Origin: Wylensekiella montiformis
GTDB taxonomy: Bacteria; Bacillota; Negativicutes; Selenomonadales; Selenomonadaceae
Assembly (NCBI RefSeq): GCF_009697385.1
Contig: NZ_VUNL01000001.1
Coordinates: 124,001-188,000 of the forward strand
Direction of reading: 5' to 3'
Length of the DNA: 64,000 nucleotides
Shown: positions 41,900 through 51,273 of the stretch, piece after piece
Layout: each line of letters begins with the position of its first letter
Numbering within the stretch: position 1 is the stretch's first letter
Position numbers and translations under genes: made by a program
The notes under the pieces: generated by a model
The model's input: only the letters and a program-made list of their open reading frames with translations
Told to the model about the DNA's origin: nothing
Database searches by the model: none

Positions 41900-43777
41900 T
41901 TATTTCGCTGCTTTGCTGTCCTCCTGCCGGTATAGTTTAAAATTATCTACCGAGCCCCATTTATCAGGAGCTCCCTTCATATCGACGCCGACGACCGCTT
42001 TGCCGTTTTTGATTTCGACATCCGCGATCTTAACCGTGCGCCATTGGTTCCATCCCGTAGTAGAAATCTCCGCGGTCTTTTTCTCGCCATTGTCACCGAT
42101 AAGGAACAGACAGAACTTCGAGGAATCTTCCTTGCCCTGCGCACTGACCTGCACCGTGTATTTCCCCGGCGTCAGTCCCATGACCTCCTGACTCATCGTA
42201 AACTGATACGGCGTGCCGCCCCAGTAATGCAAAGAACCTTCGCCCTTGGCGTCGCCTTTGCCGCTGGTCGGCTGTGCCGTCCATTTATCCCCCGTAACCG
42301 TCCATCCGTCCAACGACAAGGATTCAAAATCGCCGTTCTGCAAAAGATTGGCCTTCGGCTTGATCGTCACATCGCAGGAAATCGGCGCATCAATCTTCTC
42401 AACGGAGCCGCTGACGGAATAATCGCCGTCTTTATCATAGACCGGCGCAGAATCCTTCCATACAATCGGCAGCATCTCCTGATGTTCATCAGAGAATGTG
42501 ACCAAAACGCTTTGAGGCAGCTTAACAGGGATTCCCGTACTGCCCTCTGCCTCCGGCTCATCCATCTCCGTCACCGTAACCGGCACAACGGGCGCTGTTT
42601 CATCCGAAACATCCCGGAACACATCCCAGGAATCCAGCGCCTTGCCGTTCTGATCGAACATCGAGAGATTCTCCCAGTTGTTGCCGGACCCTGCTTTCCA
42701 GCCGGCTCCCGGCACAGCATACCAGTCCGGCTCCCAATAAAAGAGTCCCAGACCACGGCCGTCCGGTACGGCGGCAAGATCCGACATGACGCCGCGAAGC
42801 CCGGACGCCTGCCCCTGCACGGTAGCGGTAAAGCCGGAACGGCGCGCTTCCGCCGGACCATAGTGATTCTTCTCCTGATCGTAGTTGTCCGTCGTAAAGC
42901 CGTAAGCGGTCTCCGCCACGACGACCTCTTTGCCATAACGGGCGCTCACATCATCGAGATTCTTTTGCAGATCCTGCAGAGAACCATGCCAGAACGGATA
43001 ATAGGAAAAACCGATCACGTCAAAGTCATTGACGCCGTTATCCTTGACAAGCATATCAAAGAATTTCCGATAAACGTCATTGTCCCCGCCATCCGGCAAA
43101 TGAATCATCAACTTGATCTTATGATCCGGATCGAGATCGCGGACCGCTTTCAGGCCGCTGGCCATCAGCCGGAAAAACGCCTTGCCGCCGTCCTTGGCCG
43201 GCAGCTTGCCGACGGGCCAGAGCATGCCGTTCTTTACCTCGTTGCCGATCTGCATCATATCCGGCAGCGTTCCCTGCTGCCGAAAATCCTGCACAATCTT
43301 CCTGGTGAAGTCATACACATCCTGTTCCAGCTTTTGCGGACTATCGTTTTTCCAGGCATGCGGCGTGTACTGCTGGCCCGGGTCAGCCCAGCCGTCACTG
43401 TAATGAAGGTCCACCAGCACCTTGAGCCCGATCGCCTTGGCCCGCTTGGCAAGTTCCAGCGCCCGCTGTTCATCCGTATATCCGCCGCCGCCAAGGACGC
43501 CGTACTTCGGATCGTTCCAGATTCGCACACGGATCCAGTTGACGCCATGATTCTTCATGATCTGAAGCTCATCCATCTTCGTGCCGTCCACATCATAAAA
43601 CACAGCTCCGTTTTTCTCCATCTCCGGCAGCATCGAGACATCCGCGCCCTTGATGAAATCCTGACGCAGCCCCGGAACCGGGTTAACCTGCACCGCCGCT
43701 GAAGCAGGAACAGGAAAAGCGAATGAACCAACGGCCAAAGTGGAAAGAATCATGGATTTCCATATCGTTTTTCTCAT
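41900..43777 (-). CDS. glycoside hydrolase family 53 endo-beta-1,4-galactanase
   Basis: This is a 625-residue exported enzyme. A signal peptide (ending A-S-A-A-V) is followed by the GH53 catalytic domain: G-A-D-V-S-M-L, I-R-V-R-I-W-N-D-P, V-D-L-H-Y-S-D-G-W-A-D-P-G, I-G-N-E-V-K-N-G with the acid/base Glu, and V-V-A-E-T-A-Y with the nucleophile Glu. Then come a bacterial Ig-like domain (about residues 395-470) and a C-terminal beta-sandwich (L-L-Q-N-G-D-F-E-S-L...G-W-T-V-T-G), probably a carbohydrate-binding module. It cuts galactan side chains of pectin. It has no SLH anchor. The porin gene lies just upstream on the same strand. Confidence 0.92.
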   Translation of the reverse strand: MRKTIWKSMILSTLAVGSFAFPVPASAAVQVNPVPGLRQDFIKGADVSMLPEMEKNGAVFYDVDGTKMDELQIMKNHGVNWIRVRIWNDPKYGVLGGGGYTDEQRALELAKRAKAIGLKVLVDLHYSDGWADPGQQYTPHAWKNDSPQKLEQDVYDFTRKIVQDFRQQGTLPDMMQIGNEVKNGMLWPVGKLPAKDGGKAFFRLMASGLKAVRDLDPDHKIKLMIHLPDGGDNDVYRKFFDMLVKDNGVNDFDVIGFSYYPFWHGSLQDLQKNLDDVSARYGKEVVVAETAYGFTTDNYDQEKNHYGPAEARRSGFTATVQGQASGLRGVMSDLAAVPDGRGLGLFYWEPDWYAVPGAGWKAGSGNNWENLSMFDQNGKALDSWDVFRDVSDETAPVVPVTVTEMDEPEAEGSTGIPVKLPQSVLVTFSDEHQEMLPIVWKDSAPVYDKDGDYSVSGSVEKIDAPISCDVTIKPKANLLQNGDFESLSLDGWTVTGDKWTAQPTSGKGDAKGEGSLHYWGGTPYQFTMSQEVMGLTPGKYTVQVSAQGKEDSSKFCLFLIGDNGEKKTAEISTTGWNQWRTVKIADVEIKNGKAVVGVDMKGAPDKWGSVDNFKLYRQEDSKAAK

Positions 43778-43797
43778 GTCATTTCACCTCATCAAGC

Positions 43798-45336
43798 TCA
43801 GAAGCTGTACGAAATTGCTCCGAAAGCAGTATCCTTATAATCCGAAAAACCGGCCTGATTGCTATCATACGGTTTCAATTTATAGAATACGCCCTCAAAA
43901 TTGACGTTAGAAGCCAGCATATAATTTACGCCAAGGCCCCATCCCCGCACACCGGCGCCGCCATAACCGTTACCGCCGGCAACGTTCAAATGATGCGTCC
44001 ATGCGCTCGAATCGACGGCCAGACCGCCCAAGGCCATGTATTCGCCATAAACCTGCCAGGTATTGGCCTTATGCCAGTCCATTTTCCCATAGGAAAGACG
44101 CGTCCAAAAACCATTGCGTCCCTTGTTTGGCTCCGTTTCTCCATGTTCATAAGTAGCGGAAGGATCATAATCACCATCAATTGCCGGATGAACCTGCGCG
44201 CTGTTGTGAATGCCTTCCGCTGTCAGACTCCATTTCGGACTCATCTGTGCATGGACTCCATAGGCAAACTGCCGGAAATTCCGCTGTATCCTCGATGCGT
44301 AATATTTATCTTTCCACCAGTGCGCACCACCATCCCACGTGGCAGCTCCGCTGTACATCGCATACGACTCCGTATCATCGGAATTGGAATGGAAGTACGT
44401 CGCGGTAAAGGTAACTGCCGGACTGACCTTCAGACTAAGATCCGCAAGCTGCGCATAGCCCGAATGACTGCGATTGTCTGCTCCTGTAGAGGGGCTTGTA
44501 TCTCCCGCACCGATGAGAATACTCGCCTTATTGCCAAAGTCTTTGCGCACCAGTACGCTGTCGAGGGGGTTTTCCCAGTAAATCAGCCCTTGTCCGAGTT
44601 TCAGCTCATTGCGTCCCACGGAAACAGTAACTTGATTCTTTGCATGCCAGTCCAGCTGAAGCCGGTTGACGCCAAGTTTATTCCAAGAATTGTTATCGTT
44701 ATCGTAACCGTTGAAGTGGTTCCATTTCTGTCCATTATCGTAATCACGGCGCGCAATATTCGAAGATTCTGCTTTCAGCTGGCCTGTCACCGAGAGATGT
44801 TCCGTCGGCTCACCATAAAAGCCAAGCCGGAGACGGATTTCGCTCTGCCCTCTGGTTTTATATTGATTATACTCGGAATCCGCGCCATATCGATATCCCT
44901 TAACCGCATCGCTTTTCTTGTTTTGATAGTAACGAGCTCGCGCATCGCCGAACCATTTGAAACTGGGCTGGGTCTTCTTGAGGTCCTTGACATCGCTTTC
45001 GACAGCGGTCAGGCGATCGTCGATGTCGCTGAGCTCGCTGGCAAACTCACGCTTGAGCTTTTTGATCGCTCCGCGGTCAGCCGGGCGGGCCGTCGCATAC
45101 TTTTCCATCGCCTTGCTGACCAGTTCCGCCATTTCATAGCGGTTCAGCCCGCGGTCGCCGCGGAACGTCCCGTCTCCATAACCTTCGATAACGCCGTCGC
45201 GCGCCAGCATGGTCACTGCGTCATAGGCCCAATGGCCCTCCGGCAGATCCTTGAACGGATTCTGCGCTGCATAGCCCGTAGCAGCCGGCACAGACAATGC
45301 GGCCAGTACAGCAGCAGTCATTGCTTTCTTATTCAT
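43798..45336 (-). CDS. outer-membrane porin with S-layer-homology domain
   Basis: This is a 512-residue protein. A signal peptide is followed by one SLH domain (about residues 27-75: F-K-D-L-P-E-G-H-W-A-Y-D-A-V...G-Y-G-D-G-T-F-R-G-D), a coiled-coil stalk (about 90-125), then a beta-barrel of alternating residues ending in an aromatic strand (A-I-S-Y-S-F). This layout is characteristic of Negativicutes, where the SLH domain binds polyaminated peptidoglycan and tethers the outer membrane. AGGAGGAG precedes the ATG. It may admit galactan and other oligosaccharides. Confidence 0.93.
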   Translation of the reverse strand: MNKKAMTAAVLAALSVPAATGYAAQNPFKDLPEGHWAYDAVTMLARDGVIEGYGDGTFRGDRGLNRYEMAELVSKAMEKYATARPADRGAIKKLKREFASELSDIDDRLTAVESDVKDLKKTQPSFKWFGDARARYYQNKKSDAVKGYRYGADSEYNQYKTRGQSEIRLRLGFYGEPTEHLSVTGQLKAESSNIARRDYDNGQKWNHFNGYDNDNNSWNKLGVNRLQLDWHAKNQVTVSVGRNELKLGQGLIYWENPLDSVLVRKDFGNKASILIGAGDTSPSTGADNRSHSGYAQLADLSLKVSPAVTFTATYFHSNSDDTESYAMYSGAATWDGGAHWWKDKYYASRIQRNFRQFAYGVHAQMSPKWSLTAEGIHNSAQVHPAIDGDYDPSATYEHGETEPNKGRNGFWTRLSYGKMDWHKANTWQVYGEYMALGGLAVDSSAWTHHLNVAGGNGYGGAGVRGWGLGVNYMLASNVNFEGVFYKLKPYDSNQAGFSDYKDTAFGAISYSF

Positions 45337-45511
45337 TTTTCTCCTCCTAAATCCCTGAAACCTTAACCTCTTTATGAAAAAGTGAGACTCATTCCGAGAT
45401 GGTTTTTACCCCCTCGGAATCCAGTCAAACAGATCCAACGCCTTCAGCATCGGACAAAATATCCCGCAGCTTCTCTTGTGGAGCGGAAGCTGCAGATATA
45501 TCCTTATCCTC

Positions 45512-47569
45512 TTATAACCGGAACTGCCGGACATTTTCCTGCAGCTCTTCCGCCATCTTCGCCAGCGTCTGGCTGGCATCGGCAAGTTCATGGACGGCGG
45601 CCGTCTGCTCCTCCGTCGTAGCCGATACATTTTCCGCCTGCTGCGCGGTCTGCTGGCTGGATTTTTCCATCGTGCGGACGTTTTCATCAATCGTCTGCCC
45701 GCTCTCCGATACACGGCGGACGGCCTGATTGATACCGTCGAGCTGCGCCGAGACTTCTTCAACGATCGTTACAATGCTTTCAAAGGATTCGCCCGTAGAC
45801 AAAATGGTCTCCGTGCCGGCTTTAACCGTTTCGCCGCCATGACGGATTCCCTCCACCACGGTCTGCGTATCCTTCTGAATCACGGCAATGAGATCGGCAA
45901 TCCGGCTGGCGGATTCCTGACTGGACTCCGCCAGCTTGCGCACTTCATCCGCCACAACGGCAAACCCGCGTCCGGCCTCTCCGGCACGGGCGGCCTCGAT
46001 AGCCGCATTGAGCGCCAGCAGATTGGTCTGGTCGGCAATATCGGAAATCGTTCCGACAATGTTGCCGATCTCATCTGAACGCTTGCCAAGCTCTGTAACC
46101 TTCCGCGTAGACTCCTCCGAAGACTCCGCGATGCGCTTGATCTGTTCGATGGCCTGCCAAAGTTTCTCGCCGCCGGCCTGTGCAACATCCGATGCCTCAT
46201 GCCCCTTGTCGGCTGCATGATGCGTCAGGCGCGTAATATCTTCGATATCTCCGTTGAATTTCGCCATGGCTTCCGTGGTCCGATTGACCGCCTCAAGCTG
46301 ATCGGACGCCCCGGCCGCAACCTCGGTAATGGACTCGGCAATCTGGCTCGAAGCCTGCGCCGACTGCGAGGTTGTCGCATTCATTTCCTCGACCGAAGCC
46401 GCCAGACTCGACGCGGAATCCCGCACCGTGACGATAACCTTTGCCACCGCCGCGCGCATCGACTGCATGGCGTCGGCCAGCCTTCCCAGCTCATCCTCCG
46501 AATGACGTTGGGAAGGACGCTCGCTGAAATCGCCTCCGGCCAAAAGATGCATTTCTTCCATCATGCCTTTCAGCGGCTTCGTGATATAATGGATCGCCAG
46601 AACGATGCCCAGCGAAATCAGGAGCAGCAGGAGCAGCGAAATCCCCGCCATAATCTTCAGGGCATTCATCGCCGGAGCAAACAGCTCGTCTTCATACGCA
46701 ATCGTTGCGAGGCTCCAGCCCGTCCCCGGAACCGGATAATATATCGCGACCATTTTCTCTCCGGTCTGGCGGGTAAACCGCACCATGTCCGCCCGGCCGG
46801 AGAGCATCCGGCGGCCAAGATCCTGCATCGCCGGATCGGAAGAATCTTCGATATTCTTCTGCAGAATATCCGCCGCGTCCGGGCTGTATAGATAGGTGCC
46901 GTCGCCAGTCACCAGAATGCTGTATCCGTTGTCGCCGAAGTGCAGATTCTCCGCCCTTTCCTCGACCTCATCCAGCAGCACCCCGGCCGTAACCATGCCG
47001 GTACGATGACCATCCTGCGCTTTCAGCGCGGACGCCACAACAAAGGAAACCTTGCCCGCATCGTTAAAAGCCGGCTTCGTAACCAGCTGATCCTTATCTC
47101 CCTTGAGTACGTCTGCATACGCCGCATCAGACCGGATGGATCTGCTTCCCGCGCCGCTCTTGCCTTCCTGCCAGAGCGTCGCCGTCCCGTCCAGCGGTAC
47201 ATAGCCTACATAATCATAAGAACGGGCAAACTGCTCCTTCATCAGCTTCCAGCGCGGCACATTGGCCTGTACGACGGCGCCGCTGTCTCCGCCGCTTTGC
47301 GAATAGGCAGACGCAGCCTGCTGGGTTTCCAGCTTGCGTTCATTCATCCATGTGCCGATGGCATCGCTGGTGTCCTGCGTACTCACAATCGCGCTTTCCA
47401 GAATCTGCCGGTCCAGAACATCGCTCATATAGCGATAGATCACCACGGACAGCACCACCAGACCGATGGCTACGACCGGCAGAACCAGCATCAGCAGCTT
47501 CGCCCGGATCGACTGCGCGCCAACGACCGCTGTCTGCGGCAGCGCATTACGGATTTTCTCAAAATTCAC
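45512..47569 (-). CDS. methyl-accepting chemotaxis protein
   Basis: This is a 685-residue protein. A first membrane helix (about residues 25-48), a large periplasmic Cache-type sensor, a second helix near 300-325 ([10 protein letters not shown]), a HAMP linker and a long cytoplasmic coiled coil with the hairpin tip [21 protein letters not shown] follow in order. The start is probably GTG 47569, eight bases from AAGGGGG (GTG 47575 is too close). It follows the solute-binding protein by about 14 bp and may read its ligand-bound form. Confidence 0.9.
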   Translation of the reverse strand: MNFEKIRNALPQTAVVGAQSIRAKLLMLVLPVVAIGLVVLSVVIYRYMSDVLDRQILESAIVSTQDTSDAIGTWMNERKLETQQAASAYSQSGGDSGAVVQANVPRWKLMKEQFARSYDYVGYVPLDGTATLWQEGKSGAGSRSIRSDAAYADVLKGDKDQLVTKPAFNDAGKVSFVVASALKAQDGHRTGMVTAGVLLDEVEERAENLHFGDNGYSILVTGDGTYLYSPDAADILQKNIEDSSDPAMQDLGRRMLSGRADMVRFTRQTGEKMVAIYYPVPGTGWSLATIAYEDELFAPAMNALKIMAGISLLLLLLISLGIVLAIHYITKPLKGMMEEMHLLAGGDFSERPSQRHSEDELGRLADAMQSMRAAVAKVIVTVRDSASSLAASVEEMNATTSQSAQASSQIAESITEVAAGASDQLEAVNRTTEAMAKFNGDIEDITRLTHHAADKGHEASDVAQAGGEKLWQAIEQIKRIAESSEESTRKVTELGKRSDEIGNIVGTISDIADQTNLLALNAAIEAARAGEAGRGFAVVADEVRKLAESSQESASRIADLIAVIQKDTQTVVEGIRHGGETVKAGTETILSTGESFESIVTIVEEVSAQLDGINQAVRRVSESGQTIDENVRTMEKSSQQTAQQAENVSATTEEQTAAVHELADASQTLAKMAEELQENVRQFRL

Positions 47570-47582
47570 GGTCACCGCCCCC

Positions 47583-48851
47583 TTACTTTTCCGCTTTCAA
47601 TCCCGTTGCCTGCGCAATAGCCTGCGCGGCTTCCGCCAGCGCCTGATCGACATTGACCCCGGAAAGAACATGCTGTATCAGTTCTTTTGTCGCTTTACCG
47701 CTCTCCAGTGAAACCGGCCCGCGATGGAGCGGCTGAATCTCCGCCGCTATCTGTGCAAATAAGGGATAAATCGCTGTCCCGAAATATGCGTTCTCCTTCT
47801 GGAACTCCGCGCTGCTGTAAATCGGCGTATACGCAGGGAACAGCCCATGCTTCAGCGCGATCGTCTCGCCTTCCTCCGTATCTTCGCAGAATTTCAGGAA
47901 CGCAACCGCAGCTTCCTTATGACGGGAATTTGACGCCACTACAGCGACGGAACCGCCCGAGTTTGCCGCCCGGGCACCGCCCTTATCCATGGCCGGCAGC
48001 GGTATGACCTTCCATTTGCCCTTCTGCTCCGGCAGTTCGGATGAAATCGTGCCCGCAAACCATACGCCATAGGGAACGGCTGCAATCTGATCCCGTTTCA
48101 TCGCCAGCAGGCGGCCATCCCAGCTCTGAACATTTTTCAGCGTGCCCTCCTGCACCATGCGCTGCATCAACATCGTCGCTTTCTTTCCTTCCGCCGAGTT
48201 CAGGACAATGGTCTTATCATCCTGTGACGTATAATGGCCGCCCGCCTGATTCAGCAGCTGATCAAAGAAATCCGTATCCTCGGCCGTTCCCAGCATGGCC
48301 GTTTCCCCGTTCGTCGCGGCCGACAATTTCTTTCCCGCCTCGATCAAGTCATCCCATGTCTCAATCTTGTCTGCGTCGATGCCCGCTTTTTCAAAGAGGT
48401 CCGCCCGGTAAAAAAGCGCCGCCGGCCCCATGTCCGTCGGCACGCCGTAAATCTTTCCGTCTTTTGTCACGGCATCCCAGGAAGCCGGAACAAAATGGTC
48501 CTTACTGCCTTTAAAGTCGCTCGTCACGTCCAGGAACGCGTCCGCCTTCTGATTCAGGAAGGTCGGAAAGTCCCTGTTCTGAAACACCATGACATCCGGC
48601 AGATCCGTCCCCGCGCTCAGGCGCGGCATAATCCGCGTGTAATCGGAATCCACCGTCTGGACATCCACCTTGATGTCCGGATGCTGTCTCTCAAAAGCCT
48701 CCGCCTGCTCCCGAAAGTTATCCGCCATCGTATTCCAGCCGACTACGGTAATGCGCGTACTGCGCTCAGCCTGCCCGCCGCATCCGGCAGACAGCAAAGC
48801 CAGACCAGCCATCATCACCAGTACAACGCACGAAAAAATTCGTCTCATCAT
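47583..48851 (-). CDS. sugar-type solute-binding lipoprotein paired with a chemoreceptor
   Basis: This is a 422-residue family 1 solute-binding protein with lipobox L-S-A-G-C. It has [29 protein letters not shown], and [15 protein letters not shown], typical of oligosaccharide-binding UgpB/MalE-like proteins. No permease or ATPase gene is next to it. The chemoreceptor follows directly, so it may serve chemotaxis or share a distant transporter. Its promoter carries a perfect palindrome. Confidence 0.88.
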   Translation of the reverse strand: MMRRIFSCVVLVMMAGLALLSAGCGGQAERSTRITVVGWNTMADNFREQAEAFERQHPDIKVDVQTVDSDYTRIMPRLSAGTDLPDVMVFQNRDFPTFLNQKADAFLDVTSDFKGSKDHFVPASWDAVTKDGKIYGVPTDMGPAALFYRADLFEKAGIDADKIETWDDLIEAGKKLSAATNGETAMLGTAEDTDFFDQLLNQAGGHYTSQDDKTIVLNSAEGKKATMLMQRMVQEGTLKNVQSWDGRLLAMKRDQIAAVPYGVWFAGTISSELPEQKGKWKVIPLPAMDKGGARAANSGGSVAVVASNSRHKEAAVAFLKFCEDTEEGETIALKHGLFPAYTPIYSSAEFQKENAYFGTAIYPLFAQIAAEIQPLHRGPVSLESGKATKELIQHVLSGVNVDQALAEAAQAIAQATGLKAEK

Positions 48852-48911
48852 ATCCCTCTCCTATAAATCCTCACATACTCTCATGCAAAATCCCTTACCA
48901 AAACCGAGACT

Positions 48912-48945
48912 ATTTTACTACCTTCTTTCGTTTATGTAAACGAAA
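48912..48945 (-). promoter_or_regulatory. promoter and palindromic operator of the SBP-chemoreceptor operon
   Basis: On the minus strand TTTACA (48935-48940) and TAAAAT (48912-48917) are separated by 17 bp. TTTCGTTTATGTAAACGAAA (48926-48945) is a perfect 20-bp palindrome over the -35 box. The arm style suggests a LacI- or ROK-type sugar repressor, which is not encoded nearby. Confidence 0.75.
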
Positions 48946-48975
48946 CAATACACCATTTTGTAAAAAAAGGAAAAT

Positions 48976-49006
48976 AAAAAAGAGCTACAGCACACGCTAT
49001 AACTCT
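48976..49006 (-). terminator. terminator after tRNA-Arg copy 1
   Basis: AGAGCTACAGC (48981-48991) pairs with GCTATAACTCT (48996-49006) with two mismatches; a T run follows on the minus strand. Confidence 0.7.
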
Positions 49007-49019
49007 TCATCATTCAATA

Positions 49020-49097
49020 TGGTGACCCAGGAGGGACTCGAACCCCCGACCCTTTGATTCGTAGTCAAATACTCTAATCCAACTGAGCTACTGAGTC
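49020..49097 (-). tRNA. tRNA-Arg (ACG), copy 1
   Basis: This is a 78-nt cloverleaf with acceptor stem GACTCAG/CTGGGTC, encoded CCA, T-loop GGTTCGAGTCC and anticodon loop CTACGAA, giving ACG. An identical copy is at 49,844-49,921. Confidence 0.95.
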
Positions 49098-49130
49098 AAG
49101 AACTGACTGCCTTCGCAATCAACAGATATT

Positions 49131-49159
49131 ATGATATCACCAAACCGCAGCCGTGTCAA
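49131..49159 (-). promoter_or_regulatory. promoter of tRNA-Arg copy 1
   Basis: On the minus strand TTGACA (49154-49159) and TATCAT (49131-49136) are separated by 17 bp, just upstream of the tRNA. It lies back to back with the promoter of the gene at 49,266. Confidence 0.75.
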
Positions 49160-49183
49160 CCCCTTTTTCCAAAACCGCAACAT

Positions 49184-49211
49184 TTGACAGGCAGGCGGAT
49201 TTTGCTACAAT
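49184..49211 (+). promoter_or_regulatory. promoter of the 130-aa gene
   Basis: TTGACA (49184-49189) and TACAAT (49206-49211) are separated by 16 bp, about 55 bp before ATG 49266. Confidence 0.75.
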
Positions 49212-49265
49212 AGATGCTGTATATTATCGCTTTTCCGATTGGATGGAATACAGAAAGGAACGGTT

Positions 49266-49658
49266 ATGCTGTACATCATCACAAAACTTATCACCGAGGG
49301 CCAGAAAAATACCTTCTCCATCATTGGCGCTGCAGAAAACATACAGCGCGCAGCTGAAATCGCGGCAGAAGTCTACAAAAATTATAATAAGAACGCTTCA
49401 TTCCAAAACATCGAGATGATCACGGAATGGCTGTCCACACGACGCGCCTATTCCTTCCGGCCGGATAAAGAACACCGTCTGCAGCTGGCCATCACACAGC
49501 TGGAAGGCGAAATCCTGCCAGATGACCAACAGGTTGTCTTCTCGGCTGCCGCAGAAGAAGAGGAACTCATGCGCCGTGTCAGCCAAGCTCTGTTTGAGGG
49601 GAAACACACGGCAGAACACACGCCTTCCGCCGCCTCCTGCCCGATGGAGCAGAAATAA
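49266..49658 (+). CDS. small conserved hypothetical protein (130 aa)
   Basis: This is a 130-residue cytoplasmic protein with ATG 49266 behind AAAGGAAC. It begins M-L-Y-I-I-T-K-L-I-T-E-G-Q-K-N-T-F-S-I-I-G-A and is mostly helical with an acidic middle. It sits alone between tRNA genes on the other strand, with its own promoter and terminator. I do not recognise a family. Confidence 0.75.
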   Translation: MLYIITKLITEGQKNTFSIIGAAENIQRAAEIAAEVYKNYNKNASFQNIEMITEWLSTRRAYSFRPDKEHRLQLAITQLEGEILPDDQQVVFSAAAEEEELMRRVSQALFEGKHTAEHTPSAASCPMEQK

Positions 49659-49671
49659 TCTTGTCCATGAT

Positions 49672-49699
49672 GCCCGCTGCATACCGCAACGGGCTTTTT
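49672..49699 (+). terminator. terminator of the 130-aa gene
   Basis: GCCCG (49672-49676) pairs with CGGGC (49690-49694) with an extended inner GC pair, followed by five Ts. Confidence 0.65.
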
Positions 49700-49717
49700 G
49701 CTGCCCATTATGACAGC

Positions 49718-49742
49718 AAAAAAGCGCCGCTCTCGCGACGCT
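49718..49742 (-). terminator. terminator of the tRNA operon
   Basis: On the minus strand a GC-rich stem with a GAGA loop is followed by six Ts, directly after tRNA-Tyr. Confidence 0.75.
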
Positions 49743-49753
49743 GCATGTCATGG

Positions 49754-49839
49754 TGGTGGGCAGGGATGGATTCGAACCATCGTAATCCGAAGATGACAGA
49801 TTTACAGTCTGTTCCCTTTAACCACTCGGGCACCTACCC
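49754..49839 (-). tRNA. tRNA-Tyr (GTA)
   Basis: This is an 86-nt tRNA with a long variable arm. Acceptor GGGTAGG pairs with CCTGCCC, CCA is encoded, and the anticodon loop CTGTAAA gives GTA. It is the last gene of the tRNA operon. Confidence 0.95.
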
Positions 49840-49843
49840 ACTA

Positions 49844-49921
49844 TGGTGACCCAGGAGGGACTCGAACCCCCGACCCTTTGATTCGTAGTCAAATACTCTA
49901 ATCCAACTGAGCTACTGAGTC
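49844..49921 (-). tRNA. tRNA-Arg (ACG), copy 2
   Basis: This is a 78-nt tRNA identical to the copy at 49,020-49,097, with anticodon ACG. It lies four bases from tRNA-Tyr in the same operon. Confidence 0.95.
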
Positions 49922-49941
49922 ATGGAAAATATGTTGGAAAT

Positions 49942-50018
49942 TGGTGGGCCCACTTGGACTCGAACCAAGGACCGACCGGTTATGAGCCGGTTGCTCTAAC
50001 CAACTGAGCTATAGGCCC
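49942..50018 (-). tRNA. tRNA with CAT anticodon (Met or lysidine-modified Ile2)
   Basis: This is a 77-nt cloverleaf with acceptor GGGCCTA/TGGGCCC, CCA encoded and anticodon loop CTCATAA. CAT can be elongator Met or Ile2 after lysidine modification. The GGGCC acceptor and C-loop look more like Ile2, but I cannot decide without a comparison. Confidence 0.9.
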
Positions 50019-50053
50019 ATTGTTATAGCACCGCATAGCGGAACTGTACAGAA

Positions 50054-50128
50054 TGGAGCGGAAAACGAGGCTCGAACTCGCGACCCCCACCTTGGCAAGG
50101 TGGTGCTCTACCACTGAGCTATTTCCGC
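50054..50128 (-). tRNA. tRNA-Gly (GCC), copy 1 of a tandem pair
   Basis: This is a 75-nt tRNA with acceptor GCGGAAA, anticodon loop TTGCCAA (GCC) and CCA encoded. An identical copy follows at 50,133-50,207, 79 bp apart. Confidence 0.95.
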
Positions 50129-50132
50129 GGAA

Positions 50133-50207
50133 TGGAGCGGAAAACGAGGCTCGAACTCGCGACCCCCACCTTGGCAAGGTGGTGCTCTACCACTGAGCTA
50201 TTTCCGC
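50133..50207 (-). tRNA. tRNA-Gly (GCC), copy 2 of a tandem pair
   Basis: This is identical to the neighbouring 75-nt tRNA-Gly and is the first gene of the operon after its promoter. Confidence 0.95.
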
Positions 50208-50254
50208 ATCCTGTCGCCGGGGTGAAATCTCCCACCCGCTGACTGACAAAATCT

Positions 50255-50283
50255 ATTATACTCATATTGGGTTTCTTTGTCAA
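50255..50283 (-). promoter_or_regulatory. perfect-consensus promoter of the tRNA operon
   Basis: On the minus strand TTGACA (50278-50283) and TATAAT (50255-50260) are separated by exactly 17 bp, about 48 bp upstream of the first tRNA-Gly. Confidence 0.88.
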
Positions 50284-50321
50284 ATCTTTTTTCTAAATCC
50301 GATACGCCGCCCCGACCGGGT

Positions 50322-51152
50322 TCAGGCGGACAGCGGAATATGCAACGCACCGGCGCCGGCCGGAGCCGTCACACAAGCATTATATTCGATGCTCCGGCGC
50401 GTCGCTTCCTCGACCTCCTCAGGCGTCGAGTCCGGGTTTCGGCGTATCTCATAAACCTCATGCGAAGCCTGTTTGACGGCAAACGACTGGGGCGTATGGA
50501 ACTGCAGCTCCACCTTCATGCCGGAGGGACTTTTCAGATGCACATTGACGCCCTGATAAAATTTTCCGCCCCAGGCATTGCGGAATTTTTCTACCACATA
50601 ACCCTTATCCGTAAGCAGCCTGACGGACTGCGGAACGACGCGGCTGTACGCCGCATCTTCAATGACCAGTGTGTAGCGCAGCGCATCGCCGATCCCGGCC
50701 GCCGCTTCCGGCAGGCTCACCTGATCTTCCTCTGCATCCGATAAAATCTTGCGCGTCAGGCTGTCCACGCTCTTCATCCGATACTCCAGCCCCTGCAGAT
50801 GCGTACTCCCCTGCTCCAACGCTTTCATATCCTCTGTCACATCACGCTCAGCATCGCCGGCCCGCATAAGCAGCTGCATGGCCAGCATCCTCGCCTGACG
50901 GTCCCGGCTCAATCCCCCGCCAAAAAGCGTGCGGCGTTCACTGTAATCCGCCGCAACCAGAACCGGAGCCATGGCCATTTCGTCCGGCAGCGGGGCAGCA
51001 TAGCTGCGGACCAGATGAACCGGTGCCAGCACGGCCATGAGCATCATCACCGCGGCGGTCAGGCTGCGAACCGCCCACCCCGCACGAATCACGCGGCAGC
51101 GGAAACGCTGCGGCTGATATTTATGGAACTTCTTCGTTTCTCGTTTCGTCAT
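50322..51152 (-). CDS. exported or membrane-anchored protein with RelA/SpoT-like fold
   Basis: This is a 276-residue protein. A basic N-terminus is followed by a hydrophobic segment (L-T-A-A-V-M-M-L-M-A-V-L-A) ending near S-Y-A-A, so it is exported or anchored. The C-terminal half reads D-A-L-R-Y-T-L-V-I-E, G-Y-V-V-E-K-F-R-N-A-W-G-G-K-F-Y-Q-G-V-N-V-H-L-K and V-E-L-Q-F-H-T, resembling the RelA/SpoT nucleotidyltransferase fold (compare G-Y-x-S-x-H and V-E-I-Q-x-R-T). A periplasmic (p)ppGpp synthase would be odd, so it may have another role. I chose ATG 51152, well spaced from GGGAGGG. The fold assignment is by motif only. Confidence 0.7.
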   Translation of the reverse strand: MTKRETKKFHKYQPQRFRCRVIRAGWAVRSLTAAVMMLMAVLAPVHLVRSYAAPLPDEMAMAPVLVAADYSERRTLFGGGLSRDRQARMLAMQLLMRAGDAERDVTEDMKALEQGSTHLQGLEYRMKSVDSLTRKILSDAEEDQVSLPEAAAGIGDALRYTLVIEDAAYSRVVPQSVRLLTDKGYVVEKFRNAWGGKFYQGVNVHLKSPSGMKVELQFHTPQSFAVKQASHEVYEIRRNPDSTPEEVEEATRRSIEYNACVTAPAGAGALHIPLSA

Positions 51153-51273
51153 GATCATCCCTCCCGGATAATGCCGTTTTCTGCATTCTGATCCGACTGG
51201 ATCTCCTTGTCTTATAGGATACGACATTCACCTTGAAAGAAAATGATTGATACTGGAAACAATCTGAAACCAT

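Noticed and set aside
50054-50207. Tandem 75-bp perfect repeat that could look like a CRISPR or satellite repeat.
   Set aside because: Both copies fold as complete tRNA-Gly(GCC) genes with encoded CCA, so this is a tRNA duplication. No CRISPR array was seen anywhere in the window.
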